Assembly (NCBI GenBank): GCA_037176905.1 | Contig: JBBBWG010031397.1 | Coordinates: 1 to 45,578 of the forward strand | DNA: 45,578 bases | Reading direction: 5' to 3' | Source of the DNA: Azolla pinnata | Taxonomy: Eukaryota; Streptophyta; Polypodiopsida; Salviniales; Salviniaceae | Shown here: positions 20,553-34,200 of the stretch, piece by piece | How positions within the stretch are numbered: position 1 is the stretch's first letter | How the letters are laid out: each line of letters starts with the position of its first letter | Position numbers and translations under genes: made by a program | Notes under the pieces: model-generated | What the model was told of the DNA's origin: nothing | Seen by the model: only the letters and a program-made list of their open reading frames with translations | Databases searched by the model: none

Positions 20553-23500
20553 TTAAAAGCACGGCAGCAAGCGACTCCTCCTCTTGGTAACAATGGTCGC
20601 GATTACGTCGATGCGTTGTCCCGGTGCAGCGGGCATGAGGTCTGATTGGCGTGCGAGGCAGAGCCTTCCGCTCTCATCCTGCCTCCACTCCAGCGTCACG
20701 AACAAGCCTTGAGGATTCTCCGCGGTTTCGGTCTCGGGGATCAGCGCCGAGCTAGCTCCGATCGGGACCTGTCACATCAAAGAGCCCCTTTTTTTTAAGA
20801 ATCTCTCCTCCATACAGATCAATCATGTCTCTGTTTATCATTCTGTAAACGAACTAAGTTTATGATAATGTCTTCGTCAAACTGCTTGATGTAATCTTTC
20901 CAATTTGTTCTGTATTCTATCTCTTGATGATTGGAACAGCAATGAGGAAGGCCAAAAAATGCATCAAAGTCTATTCTTGAAGGAATGCATCTGGCTTTCT
21001 ACTGAAATGGCTAGAAATTGTATTTACGGAAATGCCCCTAGCCAGTTGTGGACATTTATGTAATTACGAAACTGCCCCTGGCTGCTGCACCGAAGGCAAA
21101 ACACAGAGAAAGGAGAGAGTAGTTGCCTGTATGGAGATGCCGTTCGTCAGAAGCACAGTCTCGAATCGGCCCTCATCAGCTGCGCTCTCCAGCTCTGCTT
21201 GCTTCGCGATGTTCAGGAACACTTCGTCCAGCGTCGTCAAGCTTATCTGAACATCTGCAATGCCCAGCTCCTCCTTCCTGCCTTGCAGCTCCTCGAAGAA
21301 GCTCTGCAAACGATTCCCAGGTCAGCTTTTCACGCAACGAAGAAGAAGAAGAAGTTAAGATGCGACATCTTCTCCCTCCCCTGTTTTTTTCTCTTTTCTT
21401 TTCTCAATTCGGTGAGTGGGATGGAGCAACGCCGCCATCAGATTTTTCCGAAGGCATCAGAAATGCAAGAAAACACAGACGATGATGGTCGAGATGGATA
21501 AACGATACCGTTAGCTTGTTTTCTCTCTCGCGAGGCACAACATAAGTTGTAAAAGATGCATTGTCTTCGTTAGGAGTCACCCCGAGCCTCTGCAAAAGAA
21601 AGACATGGTATGGTGTGATTTAGGTTAAAAAGTCCGTACATTTCTCCGGATTCACCCTCCTGGTTTTTGATTGCACGAATACTGCAGGATTCACCTTGAG
21701 GAAGAGTTCGTTCACAAGTTTTGCTCGGCTGTTCACCGGTGATGATGACTCTGTGTCTTGCTTCAGCAAGCCCACGCTCACGATGTATCCTGCCCCGAAC
21801 TTGGACTTCAGATAGAGGGATGTGCCGATACAACGGAGTCGGCCCTTGGCCATGATTGTTATGCGGTCGCTTAAGACATCAGCTTCTTCCATCGAGTGAG
21901 TTGTCAATATGATGGCTCGTCCTTTCTTTGCCCCTTCGATGATGTCCCATACAAGCCTCCTGCTGATGGGGTCCATTCCAGTTGTCTGGCATATTAAAAG
22001 GTAACGGCTTTTTAGGCTCAATCTGATTATTGTCTTGTCTTCTAGGTACTCTTAGTGTTTGATCCGATTCTATATCCAGAATCAGCAATGGAGGCAACGC
22101 AGTCGGCTATATCTAGGTTGGATATAATTAGACGAACCAACTTTATATATTTGTGCACAACATGTCTGCTTACCGGCTCATCAAGGTATACGATTTTTGG
22201 GTCCCCGATCAAAGCAATAGCAACACTCAATCGTCGTTTCATTCCTCCGCTGTAGCTCGCTACTCGTAAATCCTTATCCTTTTCTAGTTTGACTTGCGAG
22301 AGAAGATCGATAGCAATCTATGTTGAGAGATTAAGATATTCATACATGGCATATGATGAGATACCACCAAGCTATACTTCCAAAATAATAAGATTTCTAC
22401 CTCTTTCTGCAAAGATGATGGTAAGCCCTTTATTCTGGCAAAAAGGAACAGATGCTCCAATCCAGTCAATGAGCTCCACAAGACATCGAACTGGTAATAA
22501 AATATCAAGAGCTTTATTGATTTAAGTACTAAAATTCGTATTCAATTTTCTTCGTTTTCTAGAATAGTTCTTGGCCAATTGGACACTAGTAGAACATGCA
22601 CAGTAGAAAATGTATGCATTTTATACCTGGGGGCAAACTCCCATGATACTTCGGATACTGGACATGCCTTGTGGGCTTCTGATCGAGTTTCCATAAACAA
22701 AAGCTGCAAGTCCGTAGATTGACTGAGTAAACACTCAAACCATAGACTTTAATGCCAGCAGATACATACCATCACCCTTTGTAACGGGAATAACCCCAGT
22801 GAGACAATTAATGGTTGTAGTTTTTCCTGCACCATTTGGTCCCAGCAAGCAAAACAGTTTATCTTTCTCCATATGAACCCATAGGTTCTGAAACAAATTT
22901 GCATTAGATATTGTAAGGTTTCAGTCGAGGTTACAAAATAACAACTAGAAAAAACTAATCAGCAAACTAAAGAACACCTCATGAACATTTGAAGAAAAGG
23001 TAGGATCATTGTTCTGTTTCTAACGAGTTTGAAAGTTTGCAGGTTGAGATAATCCAGTGTCAAAACAGCATGTTATATCGCCAAATGAAATCGTAAAAAA
23101 ACCTTCAACATAACTTGTTCTGCCCTATCTTTCATAACACTCAGCTTATCTCTGCCAATGCTATCGATTGATGTACGAGTCTATACTGGTTTGGGGCTTG
23201 TAGGAGTTATTAGCTATCGGATTACACATAAGGTTTTAAGTTATCGGAATTACATGCAAGGAAATCTTTGTGCAATTTTGGAATTTTTATGCATTCGGGA
23301 AATGATTGCAGATGGATCAAAAAACTGTAAAATGATATTGGACAGAGGTCTAGAAAACCTTAATAGCATGATATGCTGGTGTTGTCTTGCATTTGCAGCA
23401 TCCTCGGGTTCCTGGGAATGTCTTGACAAGGCCACACACCTTTACTGCATTATTTGGGTCATTGATGCGTGTATTTTCTTTGACGAATCTCTCTTCTTCT

Positions 23501-26500
23501 AAAACATCCTCATCTGCTGGTGTTCCTTCCGACGGTAATACGTTTTGTTCTCGAGCTGGTACATGTCCAAAATAAGATGGGTGTACTTTGGAATAAGAAA
23601 AATTAAGTGCAAATGAAGCGCAAGGTTTTTAACCTGCTCTACTTGATGCGCTCCCTGTCCAATAAGATGGGACTAAGAAGTAATACAATGGCTTTCTTAC
23701 ACCATTGACATCTTTGAGAACGTTATCAAAATATAGAGCTAGGAGAAACCAGAGAAAGAATGTTGCTGTAAGCCATCTATATATTTCATCCTGGAAGAGC
23801 ACGATAATATGCATGCATTGAATCTCATCTCATACTAATTGAATGGATGAAATAAATAACATATCTGAGACAAAAGAGGTAATGATTCTTGGGTACCATT
23901 GTTATGACACAATCAAGGTCTGCACTTGAGCATTTGGCTCGATCGTTCCATTGGATTCCTTTGGATTCTTTGGTCGCGGTTGCATTTCCAAGATATTTCA
24001 TACCGACTGCAAGGAGATTTGGTGGGAAAAATGACCAAATCACTCGGAGATAGCTGTCAAATGTTGAACTATAAGGGAATCCACCGGCATTCGTGACCAG
24101 CTGCATCCAAAAGAATTTTATTAAGAAGTGACATTATAATACCCAATACCATTTCATATTACACCTTTATTAAAGGAGAATAATTCTACCAATGTCAGGA
24201 ACCCGATTATGAAGATACCAAAACCAACTGTTCTAGCTGATGCAGAACTGCTGATGAAGGTCGACAACATGAAAGCGAATCCAGTCTTCGGACAATTTTA
24301 AGCAAACGAGCCATCAAAACAATCGACGAAAAAACAAACACCATATGAGACCTGCAAACTATGATTATCCCCTGAATTTAAACTAGAAACGTTTTGGAAG
24401 GAAGGAGTGATCTACCATATTGAATTGGAAAAGGAAAAACAAGAAGAAGAGGATGCCGAAGCTATTGTTAAGGAACAAGTAAAGCTGGAACATCATGCCG
24501 AACAACACAATGAGCATCGATGAAATGAATACCAGCAAAAGCTCCCACAGAAGCCAGGATAACCAAAAAGCTGAGTCCATAAGACCCATAAGCGCCATGG
24601 CCTGGAAGATCAAAAACAGATGAACCAGATATTCAACTCGCAAGCTCTTTTACATTTAACACTCTGATGGAAGTGTGCATGGCGATTCTAACCTGACGTA
24701 ATTTCAATTCTTTTTCGGTAACAAGATTGGTTATTTGGATCACAAGTCCAAACATTGTAGCAGCAAGAAGGAAGATTGGGCCCACAGTTCCAACTATTGA
24801 GGAAGTTTCTATGTTGGGATGGGCAAACTCCTTGAATGCAACAGACCACTCAATGCTGGGATCTGTTAAACCATAACGTTATTGGAATACATCAGATTTA
24901 GTTTATTTATACTTCATACAGTGTTTAACAATAGATTGGATAACCACAATAAGATCTAGTTATGATTGATAAAGAGGTGGTACCAATAAAGTCCAATGTG
25001 ATACAGAGGGGACCAGCTCATTCTTTTAAGATATTTGCTAAAAGAAATTACGTATTGCTGTAGCTGCTGTAGCTTCAGCATGATATTTTATTCCAATCGA
25101 CATGGAGCGTTGAGAAGGATTAACGGGCTTAGCTTTTGTTCGTATTCTTTTCAATGAAGAAGACATATATTATATTAAGGTGACGCTGCATACAATATAC
25201 CTTTAGTTAAAAACCTTGTGATCTCTCTTTCTACAGCCAGCTGGAGAGGGATCTGGAAAGTGAAGGTGGGATCTTCATAATACCCCCGCTCGAATTTCGG
25301 AGTAGAATTTGTTTGGATCCCATATGCTATGACACTCGAGCTTTTTTCTTGAAAATGCAAACCTCCGGTCGTCTTCATCGGATTTGCTTGGAGCCAATTA
25401 TTGGCAGCAACGAGATTTGTAAAGCTCTTAACCTGAGGAGGCAGGCACATTTTGTAAAATCGGCTCAGATTCGGCTAAGCAGCGCTAGTTCATACAGAAT
25501 TTTGTTTATTCGAACGTGATTCCCAGTTAACTGCAAAATGTGGCAGCGCCATTATAAAGGCATAATCTAAGCTATATTTTGATCAAAGTTTATGACTAGT
25601 GATGGCATTAGAACTAGATTCTGTCGAATTTTAAGTCAGTGTCATGCAAGGACCAGATTGGGATGCAGCTTGAGGTGTATAATCACCAGATCATTATCTC
25701 AACATCGAGAAAAATACGAGGTCCATCCTTCCTGATCATGCGGCCATCGAATTAACATACAGAATTTCTTGTGGAAAAGTCGATTAGAATTAGAATTTAA
25801 TCAGCCAAGGTATAATTAGAAGGGCACACAAGCTAATCAAGAATAGAGCTGACATTGCGCCATGATCACCTCTGAGGATCAGTACTCCATAATGCTACCT
25901 ACTAGCAGTTATGCTACAGAAGTTTACTTCTTCAGTAGCTGCTACAATTATACTAAGATTAGACAAAATCTGGTCATGGTATGAATTGTGTGAAAATCGG
26001 CAACTACATGCTGATGGAAAGGACATGTCATATCATCTCGCAATATTGCATCATCATATTGCTGCATCGTCAAATCATCTCAAAACAATATGTCCGATGC
26101 AGCAATATGACGATCAATCATGAAGAGAAAGAGATGAGCTGATGACCAAAATGAGAATCGGATTACAAGTGTATTGTGTACATACCCTATCTGATGTTAT
26201 AGGGCGGCCCGGATTGTTCTTCATTATGTTTTGGATGATGCCCTGGCTGACGCTGGAAGCATTACCACTCCATATGAAATCGAAGCATGGCGGCTTGATG
26301 TAATAACCTGTCTCGCAGGCAGGGATGGCAGTCACAGGCTGGGCCTGCGGGTTCGGGACGTTCCTGAAGGCCGAGGTAACCTTTCGCCGGGAATTCACGG
26401 CTTGGTCGACGGAGAAGATGAGGAAGATGAAGAAGACGGAGGAGAGGAGCTGCAGGAACGTGGCGGTGCGGTTGCGGAGAGCGAGGGTGAAGTTCTTCCG

Positions 26501-26641
26501 AAGCAGAGCGGAGAGCTGCTGGAAGAAGAGGGGGAAGCCAGCGAGGCGAGGGGGCGGAGGAGGATGCTCGGGAGCGCCGGGATCATCACTGAAGGATCGC
26601 TGGGGATCAGAAATCATGGCGACCTCCGGGGAGGGCAGCAT
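20553..26641 (-). CDS. ABCA2: ABC transporter A family, ABCA2-like half-size transporter, 963 aa
   Basis: Membrane transporter of the plant ABCA (ATH) half-size group: one transmembrane domain and one nucleotide-binding domain, thought to move lipids. Sixteen exons: 26186-26641, 25201-25432, 24693-24862, 24416-24601, 24190-24285, 23897-24100, 23634-23790, 23359-23555, 22770-22887, 22627-22703, 22401-22490, 22174-22317, 21695-21985, 21509-21589, 21127-21303 and 20553-20768; sum 964 codons. Features: Pro-rich N-terminus, TM1 ([19 protein letters not shown]), a large loop with [10 protein letters not shown] and [11 protein letters not shown], further TM segments, Walker [10 protein letters not shown] (582-590), signature [10 protein letters not shown] (683-692), Walker B IVYLDEP, H-loop [10 protein letters not shown]. 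The C-terminal tail [11 protein letters not shown] and [12 protein letters not shown] is ABCA2-specific. The start at 26641 is preferred because the longer frame begins at 26791, at the putative TATA box; 26617 is a second choice. The last intron needs a GC donor. Divergent from the ABCA7-like gene. Confidence 0.93.
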
Positions 26642-26672
26642 GATGCCGAGGAGAAAGGGTCTCCCGCCTGCG

Positions 26673-26745
26673 TGATTTCTAGGGTTTCTGAGAGGCGATC
26701 GGGTTTGTGCTGTGTGATTTCTAGGGTTTCTGGGAGGCGATCGCT
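26673..26745. repeat. 42-bp tandem duplication in the ABCA2-like 5' leader
   Basis: gtgatttctagggtttctg followed by (a/g)gaggcgatcg occurs at 26672 and 26714, with only a few mismatches. It lies between the putative TATA box and the start codon, so it is expected in the 5' UTR. Each copy contains an AGGGTTT telo-box-like core. Confidence 0.85.
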
Positions 26746-26781
26746 GAAGCAGGGTTTCTGCAGCGGATCTGGGGCATGGTG

Positions 26782-26787
26782 TATATA
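26782..26787 (-). promoter_or_regulatory. Putative TATA box of the ABCA2-like gene
   Basis: On the minus strand the sequence reads GCTATATACACC, about 140 bp upstream of the preferred start codon. Transcription would begin near 26750, giving a leader of roughly 110 nt. The position is inferred from sequence alone. Confidence 0.5.
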
Positions 26788-27134
26788 GCAAGGGAAATGG
26801 AGGAGGAGATGGCGCAGATCGATCGATCGTTCCCGAGCCAGAGCGGGCACCGCAGCTACCTTAGGCTCGGGGGACGCTGTAAGAAAGTCAAAAGGAGCCC
26901 GTTGCCGAGCCTGAATGGCACCCGAAGCTACCTAGGCTCGGCAACGCCCGTTGACTTTTGATTTCTGTTGCGTTCCATTGAAGGCACATGCAAAGGCCAC
27001 GTTCCTGCGCTCTCCGCCACACACTCTCTGTCTCTCTCTCTCCCTCTGCCTGTCTTCGTTTTCCGAGAAGGATCAACCGCGTCGTGTAGACCTTTTGGCC
27101 TTCTGTAGATCATCGACTTGCCGTATGCTCTCTC

Positions 27135-27242
27135 GTCTTAGCTGATGATGCTTCGTGCATAACCTGCAAAGTCTTAGCTGATGATGCTTCGTGCATGATC
27201 TACAAAGTCTTAGCCGATGATGCTTCGTGCGTAATCTGCAAG
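27135..27242. repeat. 36-bp tandem repeat, three copies
   Basis: Units at 27135, 27171 and 27207, each starting gtcttagc(t/c)gatgatgctt and ending in ctgcaaa-like sequence. They match closely, differing at a few positions, in the middle of the ABCA divergent promoter region. Confidence 0.93.
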
Positions 27243-28084
27243 TCTGCTTTCATTCTGTCCTTGTCGTGCTTTTTCCCTTTTGTGTACATAGTTTCTCGCT
27301 GCCTCGTCCGGGGGGGGGGGGGGGGGCTCCGAGGGGTTCTCTCTTGCCCGTCCCTTTCCTTCGATCGTCAAACTGTTCCATGTGAAACGGCCATCGTATG
27401 TTTCTCGAGCAATCTCGACTTGCCTAGCCACTCGGAAAGTCAAACTCCTTGGTGTCCCCCCCCAACACAGAAGAACGGGGGGGGGGGAATCCGTACAGAG
27501 CTGAGCATATCCTAATGTCGACATCCGAAACTTGCTTAAAACTCGCTTCCATAGCTTGGCATGCACGCAACGCATATTAAATTCCCTATTACCATATCAT
27601 GATTCGATCATCTCTCCTTTGGAACCGAGCGGAATCTCTCGAAACGTTCGGTGGCCCCCGTCGAAATGTTGTGCGAGCTCGAACACCCCAAGCAACAACA
27701 CGAGCACTTCACGAGGTGTTCGACAACATCGGGGGGGGGCATCGAGATCTAGCAGCTCGGGCGAGCTCTGGTAGCTGCACAGAAGAGGGGTGCAATACGG
27801 GAAGCGACTCGCGCACATCTCTTGGGCGCGAGAATGGAAACGATTCGATGCGGATCCGATGCGTTTAAAACTCGGACTGGAGCCAGTCTGTGTCGACACG
27901 TTCGGGAACGTGGAGGGCACTTCACAGGTAAAGTTTGAGAGAACCTGGGCCCAAAAGTCTATTCTAATTTCTAAGTATGGAATCACAGATTGATTGATTG
28001 GCAAAGTTTGGTTCGGGTTCCGAGCCTGAGGTTCGGGTTCCGAGCCTGACCCCGCGCAGGTTCGGAATGCTTAACAGAACACAC

Positions 28085-28090
28085 AGAGAG

Positions 28091-28142
<52 letters not shown>
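28085..28142. repeat. (GA)n microsatellite upstream of the ABCA7-like gene
   Basis: About 25 GA units immediately upstream of the TATA box region, on the sense strand of the ABCA7-like gene. Confidence 0.95.
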
Positions 28143-28145
<3 letters not shown>

Positions 28146-28182
28146 CGATGGCGACTCCCGTGTGCGTGCGCAGGTCGCCATG

Positions 28183-28189
28183 TATAAAA
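28183..28189 (+). promoter_or_regulatory. Putative TATA box of the ABCA7-like gene
   Basis: TATAAAA at 28183-28189, about 100 bp before the start codon and just downstream of a GA tract. Initiation near 28215 would give a leader of about 70 nt, which excludes the upstream ATG at 28148. Confidence 0.6.
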
Positions 28190-28287
28190 CAGGAAGCAAA
28201 GGTCGCCTCCTCCTTCTCGCGATCTCCCCCCCTCCGATCCTCTCTCGCAGACCTTGGATTCCTTCCCTCTGATCCACGCCGAACAGC

Positions 28288-31200
28288 ATGGGTCAGATCT
28301 CTCCGGACCCTAACCCTACGCCTCCGGCACCTGCCCCCCCCGCAACCGCAACATCCGCTGCGGACGGTCCAGGTCCATCTGCGATCCCAACCGCTACTTC
28401 GTTCGCAACCCAGGCCAATGCCTTGTTCCGCAAGAACATCACGTTTCAGGTCAGTCATGCCCCCCGCCTTTCATTTTGATGATCCGTTCAGCAGCTTTGC
28501 CCCTACGTCTTTGTAAGTAACGACATCCGATGGTGTCGTCTCTGTCTCTGGAAACATTGTTATCAAGTGATAATGCTGCCGAGCCTGGGTACGGCGATGA
28601 TGGAATACAATGTATGATTACCTTGGCTTCCGATCATACAAAAATATATGTTTCCATAGCACTTGCTGTGCAGCTTGCGTAAAGATTCAAATTTGACAAT
28701 GGACCTGTTTTTCATGTGTTTTGACGTGCAGTTCTGATGCTTGCCTGTGCTTTTTTTTGTGTGTGTGTGTGTGTGACAAGAACGAACTAGTTGAATAAAT
28801 AGCCAGTGTGTAATGAAGCACTAGCAAGGTGTAATCGAGTTCTGAGCTGTACTAAAACCTGATAAGGACATGCACTTACTCGTAAATATTTCCTAGTAAG
28901 ATCCCAATCCATGTGTTTCTCTCGGGCTTTACAAAGCTGCTGCACTAGAGGACGTCAAGCCTGATATAGTAGGACTATAATGAGTTACATTCCCCTACAA
29001 GGTATAGAGCAACTGATAAGAATCTTAACCTTTCTCAGCACTGATCGTCTTGTGATGCAGTAATATATAAAAAGAAGTTTCCAAATCTTAACATTTTTCA
29101 GGATTGATCTGCTTGTGATGCAATACGTAGGAAGCAGTTTGCAAATCTCATCCTTTTTAGCACTTTAAATATGCTTGCGGTTTATACATGGACGTGCACA
29201 TGCACACATGTACATATGCTGCTGTTTATTTCAATGAGTTTACTCATACTAAGGAGAAATTAAGAATTCTGACATTTGGTCGTTACTGCCATGCCATTGT
29301 GCATACAAATCATGCAGAAGCGGAATGTGAAGACAAACTGTTGCATCATCTCCTTCCCTATTGCCATCTGCCTCCTCCTGCTGGGGCTTCAGTTGGCCAT
29401 AAATGTTGTTTTCCAAGGTTCGGATTTCAATTGTGGCTGCGAAAGTGTACCCTTTACAGATGGCAGGCAGGACCGCGAGAAGAAATGTGGTGTGGAATAC
29501 TCCACAGAGAGTCAGGCACCATTCTGCGCGATCGACCAACCACCAGTGTGGCCAGCATTCTTGCAGCTTCCTGCACCTTCATATAGATCTGTACAGCAGT
29601 CAAATTCAGGTCAAAATGGTCTTCCTCCTTCTAGTTGCAGAGCTGATGGAACCTGCCCTGTTACATTCCTTTATACAGGAAGAAATCGATCTTTTGCTGA
29701 AGGTCTCTCTTTCTAAAACTTGAAGTTAGAGAAATATATATCCATCTCTAGTTCACTACTATAGAAGAGGCCACTTATTGACTAAAAGATCGAGCATACA
29801 CCATCCCATGATTTACTGACAATAAGAAGGGCCAAAAAAGGATAACACTTTGATCGATACTATCAACCCGAAACCATTGACATTGCTTGTTATTTGTTCA
29901 TAATCCTTCTTTATTTAACACTTTACAATTGTTAATTCGCGCTTTCTTCCTTTGTTTACCAGGCATAGCATCCTTGTTGATTCAAACTTCGGATGCGTCT
30001 GTTCTTTCCAACTCGACTGATGTCTTAGACATACTGTCCAGTATACCTGTGGTAAGAAATAACGGTCAGACATGCTGCACCTAATTATAACTTTTGCAAG
30101 TTTTAAATGTTTAGCATCATGATTTCTTACAAATACTGTTTTGCACCCAGCAAGTGTATTAGTTCATTATGATGTAGCAAGCCAACTTCCCCCCAATTTA
30201 TGTTTATATATGATTGATCATTGCTTGATGGGTAATTTGTGTGTTACTTCATATCTGCAAACATAGGGCACATCCACATGGCCTGGAATAAGCAACATCC
30301 TTGAACCAGCTGTTCTATCCCCTCAAGAATCATATATTCTTCTTCCAAATTGCCCAGTGTCCAATGTTTCGATTACATTGCCTATAGGATCAAGGCAGTT
30401 TCAGGCTGGTAACTTTTCTGTTCCTGCACATTAATCTATTTAGTGGTCTCTAAATTTATTGATATCTTGTTTTAAGTTTGGTTCCTTTGCCTTCAGCTGT
30501 TCCCTGCGTGAAACAGAACATATTATGGCGAAACAACTATTCCGTCATTGATACTGAGCTGTATGAAGGTTTTAGAGGTGGAAATCCAAGCAACCAAATT
30601 AATGAAGTGTCAGCTGGTGGGAATATTTATGATCCAGATAATTTATATTTATTTCAACATTGAGAACATCTGATTGATAGAGCCTGTTGTACGTGCTCTA
30701 TTACAGTTTTTGATTTTGGATCCACATCAGCAAAAAAATTCGATATAACTATTGCTTACAACCGTACATACAAGAATGACTCAGCAAATTCACCTCCAGG
30801 ATTAGTTCGGGTTTCCCGGTCAATGAATATGGTAACGGGTGCCTCGTTTTCCTTGTTTAGTGTATTGTTCTTTCTCCCGTATTTCCATTTTAGTCCCCTG
30901 AATTATTTTTTCCACTCTGATTTTTCCCCTTCCATTAACTGAATTATCCTTCCTACTCCCAGAGTTACCTTTGCATAGTTTTTGCAATTTATTGAACAGT
31001 AAGCTATGCACTGATAAATACCATGAACATATATTCTTTCAATCCAGTGAGTTGTTTTAGCTTCTCATCTGTTGGAGTCCAACTTGTCTACCTTGCTATA
31101 GCCCCTTCTATTATCATCATAGATTGGGACCTGATCACCCTAACCCTAGTAACTCGTATGTTATGAATCACCATAGTAAATTCACCCTAAGTTTCATTAC

Positions 31201-34200
31201 ATTGTCCATTGTTTGATGCTTACCCCATTTCCAGTGAAATGGTTTCTAGGGAATTGGAGATGTATCAATTCAATGAATGACGATGAGCAGGTTGCCAAGT
31301 GTACCTTGGGCAAGAAAGCATAAGCTTGAATTTAACGCGACTTTAGTGAATCTTAGATCTTACAATGGGATTATTATGTTGCCACATTCTTCTATTAACA
31401 GTCCATATCTCTCACATATCTCACATAATAAGTGGACCACTTCCTGTCTCTCACACTCTGTCATAAATATTCATGATATCATATGTGTGCATTTATGTAG
31501 GCTTCCCAAGCTTTCCTGCGGACGTTGTTGGGATCTGACTCCAAATTACCGTTGTCATTTGTGACGGAAATGCCAAAACCCAAAACAACATTGAAGCTAG
31601 ACTTTGCTTCTATCCTCGGCCCCCTGTTTTATGAATGGGTGGTCCAGCTTTTGTTTCCTGTGAGCATTCGGGTTTCTTCATCATGATCCTTATTTGTACA
31701 TTGTGTTGGAACTTGGAACTCCGTGAAAGCTCTAACTTTTATTGTGACACAGGTTATTTTGACAGCATTAGTATACGAGAAAGAGAACAATCTCAGAATA
31801 ATGATGAAAATGCATGGACTTGGGGATGGACCATACTGGCTGATTACATACTGTTACTTCTTGGCTCTTTCAACGGTTTACGTCCTCTTGTTTGTATTCT
31901 TTGGGTCTGTTGTTGGTGAGTAGCTCTATGTTTGAATGTAACAATGAATGGATGTGATTAATTGGTGTTGGGATTGAAATTACCACTCTTTAAGAATATT
32001 TCATCATGTTATCAGAGTGTTTAATCATTTGGCTTGTATTAAGGTAGACCAACCAGGTCAGTGTCAACACAATTTAAACGAGGGGCAAGTGAGCTCTCTG
32101 AAAAAAAGCTGTGCTAACTCATGTCTCATGAGCAGTGCCTTAAAAATTAAAATTTCATAAGACGCAGGTGATGTATCTGGATTTATGTAGAGCTCTCAAT
32201 ATAACTCTAATGCCTTATAACGATAACTGTTCTAACCTATGCGAGGATTTAGTTTAGTGCATGTCTTTATGTAATCGTTCTGAAGAAGATAACAAAGATA
32301 CCTTACGGTGAAAGCATTTGGTGTCAGACCCAATCTCTCAGAAAACACACCCACAGAAAGCCACCATAGGCAATGGGGCACATCTTTAGTTTCACGTCTA
32401 TGAAAACCCAATTTGGGGTACTATTCTCTGAAAGAATGCTATCTTGGTCAGCATAACAATTTGGACATGTTAAGTGAAGGGAATTACAATGTCCTTAGCT
32501 GCATCTTTAGAAGTGATGTCTGTATGAATCCATCCCTTTCACTTATGCCCTGTAATTAAATGCTTTCAAAATATTTGGGACTTGAGCAGCTAGAACTTAA
32601 TACAGTACTAGCTAGTTCTTCATGAAATGCAGCGAGGAATTCAAAGTTGCTATCAAATACTTGAATATTTCTGCTGTTATGGTGATGATGGACCATATCA
32701 ATGGTCTGTGAATTCTGAAGCTTGGGAGTGGTTGGGCAGCCATTAATGTTTTGTGATTCTTTAATTAAAAGATTGTTTACCACAGATCGGAATTTATATT
32801 GGATATGGAATTTATTACAGAATGTTTACTGCAGATTTGAAGTTCTTCAGGTTGAACTCGTACTCTATACAATTCGTCTTCTACTTTATTTATGTAAATC
32901 TGCAAATCGCCCTAGCTTTCCTTCTTTCAACGATTTTCTCCAATGTTAGAACTGCAACAGGTATATTCAGGAGTTTTTCTCTGAAACATACACAGTTTTG
33001 TGCTAATGTTTCTTACAAGTCACTGACTGCATATAATTTATGGTTCAGTATTTGGATACATCTATGTTTTCGGTTCTGGCTTGCTCGGGAACTTTTTGTT
33101 TGGGTTTTTTGTGCAGGACAAAAGCTTTAGCGGTAAGTATATTTACATATACTCATAATCTGAGACACACTGGCTAGTCCTCTCACTCTCTCGTACATGC
33201 AGGGGGTGCAATATTTGCTATGGAACTTCTTCCTCCATTTTCCTTATATAGGGGTCTTTTGGAATTCTCACAGTATTCTTTCATTGGAAATTATAAAGGC
33301 ATTAAAGGAATGGAATGGACCAATCTAAGCGATTCACAGAATGGGATGAAAGATGTCCTAGGCATAATGTCAGTTGAATGGGTTCTATTCTTGTTAGTAG
33401 CATACTATCTGGATCAAGTGCTGGTGTCAGGTAGCGGAGTGAAAAAGAATCCACTTTTTTTTCTGAATGCTATTCTCCATAGAAAAAGAGCAAGTCAAAG
33501 CAGACCCAGTGAGGGGACAGCAGTTTCTGATGTTACTATAGACGTGCAGAAGCAAGATGTATTTCAAGAGGTAAAATATGATGCTTTTTGAAAGTATACA
33601 AAAAGAACATGAAATTAACTGTGATGTGGGGATTTACTAAGTTTATGCGTGTCTGCAATCATTCAGGCACAAACTGTGAGGAAGCTGTTATCAGCCTCAT
33701 TGGTGTCTCATTCTATCGTTTGTGATGATATAAAGAAAGTTTACCCTGGAAGAGATGGAAACCCTCCGAAACATGCTGTAAAAGGGCTCTCACTGGCAAT
33801 TACACGTGGAGAATGTTTCGGAATGCTTGGGCCAAATGGTGCTGGGAAAACCACTAGTATTAGCATGGTATATTTCAACTTTATTTGAATTTGTATTGTT
33901 CTTGAATGTGTGCTTCAACCTACTAATTCATGCTAGAGAAAAGTAATATGTACTACACTCTGTAGCAAAAATATAGATTCAGTGTTCCCAAATTCCTCAA
34001 GTAGATCGAGTTCACCAGGATTTAGATTTGTGGTGATTGTTATACCAAATAAGTCACTACAACAGAGAGCGAATAAATCTTAGGAGCCAAGCCTAGTTAT
34101 GGCGCTCTATAATAAACGGTATTGCATGATAGAAAGGAGGGAGTCCAATACAGGAGAAGGATACCTACATAGGAGGTTATGATAAATGAAATGGGGCATT

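Larger units (their letters stand above)
26642..28287. promoter_or_regulatory. Divergent intergenic promoter region of the ABCA2-like/ABCA7-like pair
   Basis: 1.65 kb between two divergent ABCA start codons, with no gene of its own. Contents in order: 42-bp leader duplication; TATA at 26782; a diverged pair sharing gcaccgcagctacct/ggctcgg-like blocks (26833-26873 and 26900-26945); a 36-bp triple tandem repeat (27135-27242); several G homopolymers (around 27310-27326, 27478-27487 and 27731-27739); a 20-bp tandem gttcgggttccgagcctga (28011-28049); a GA tract; and a TATA box at 28183. Confidence 0.65.

Noticed and set aside
27210-28004. Open frames on both strands in the ABCA spacer
   Set aside because: Composition follows G homopolymers and repeats; no motif, and position fits promoter DNA.
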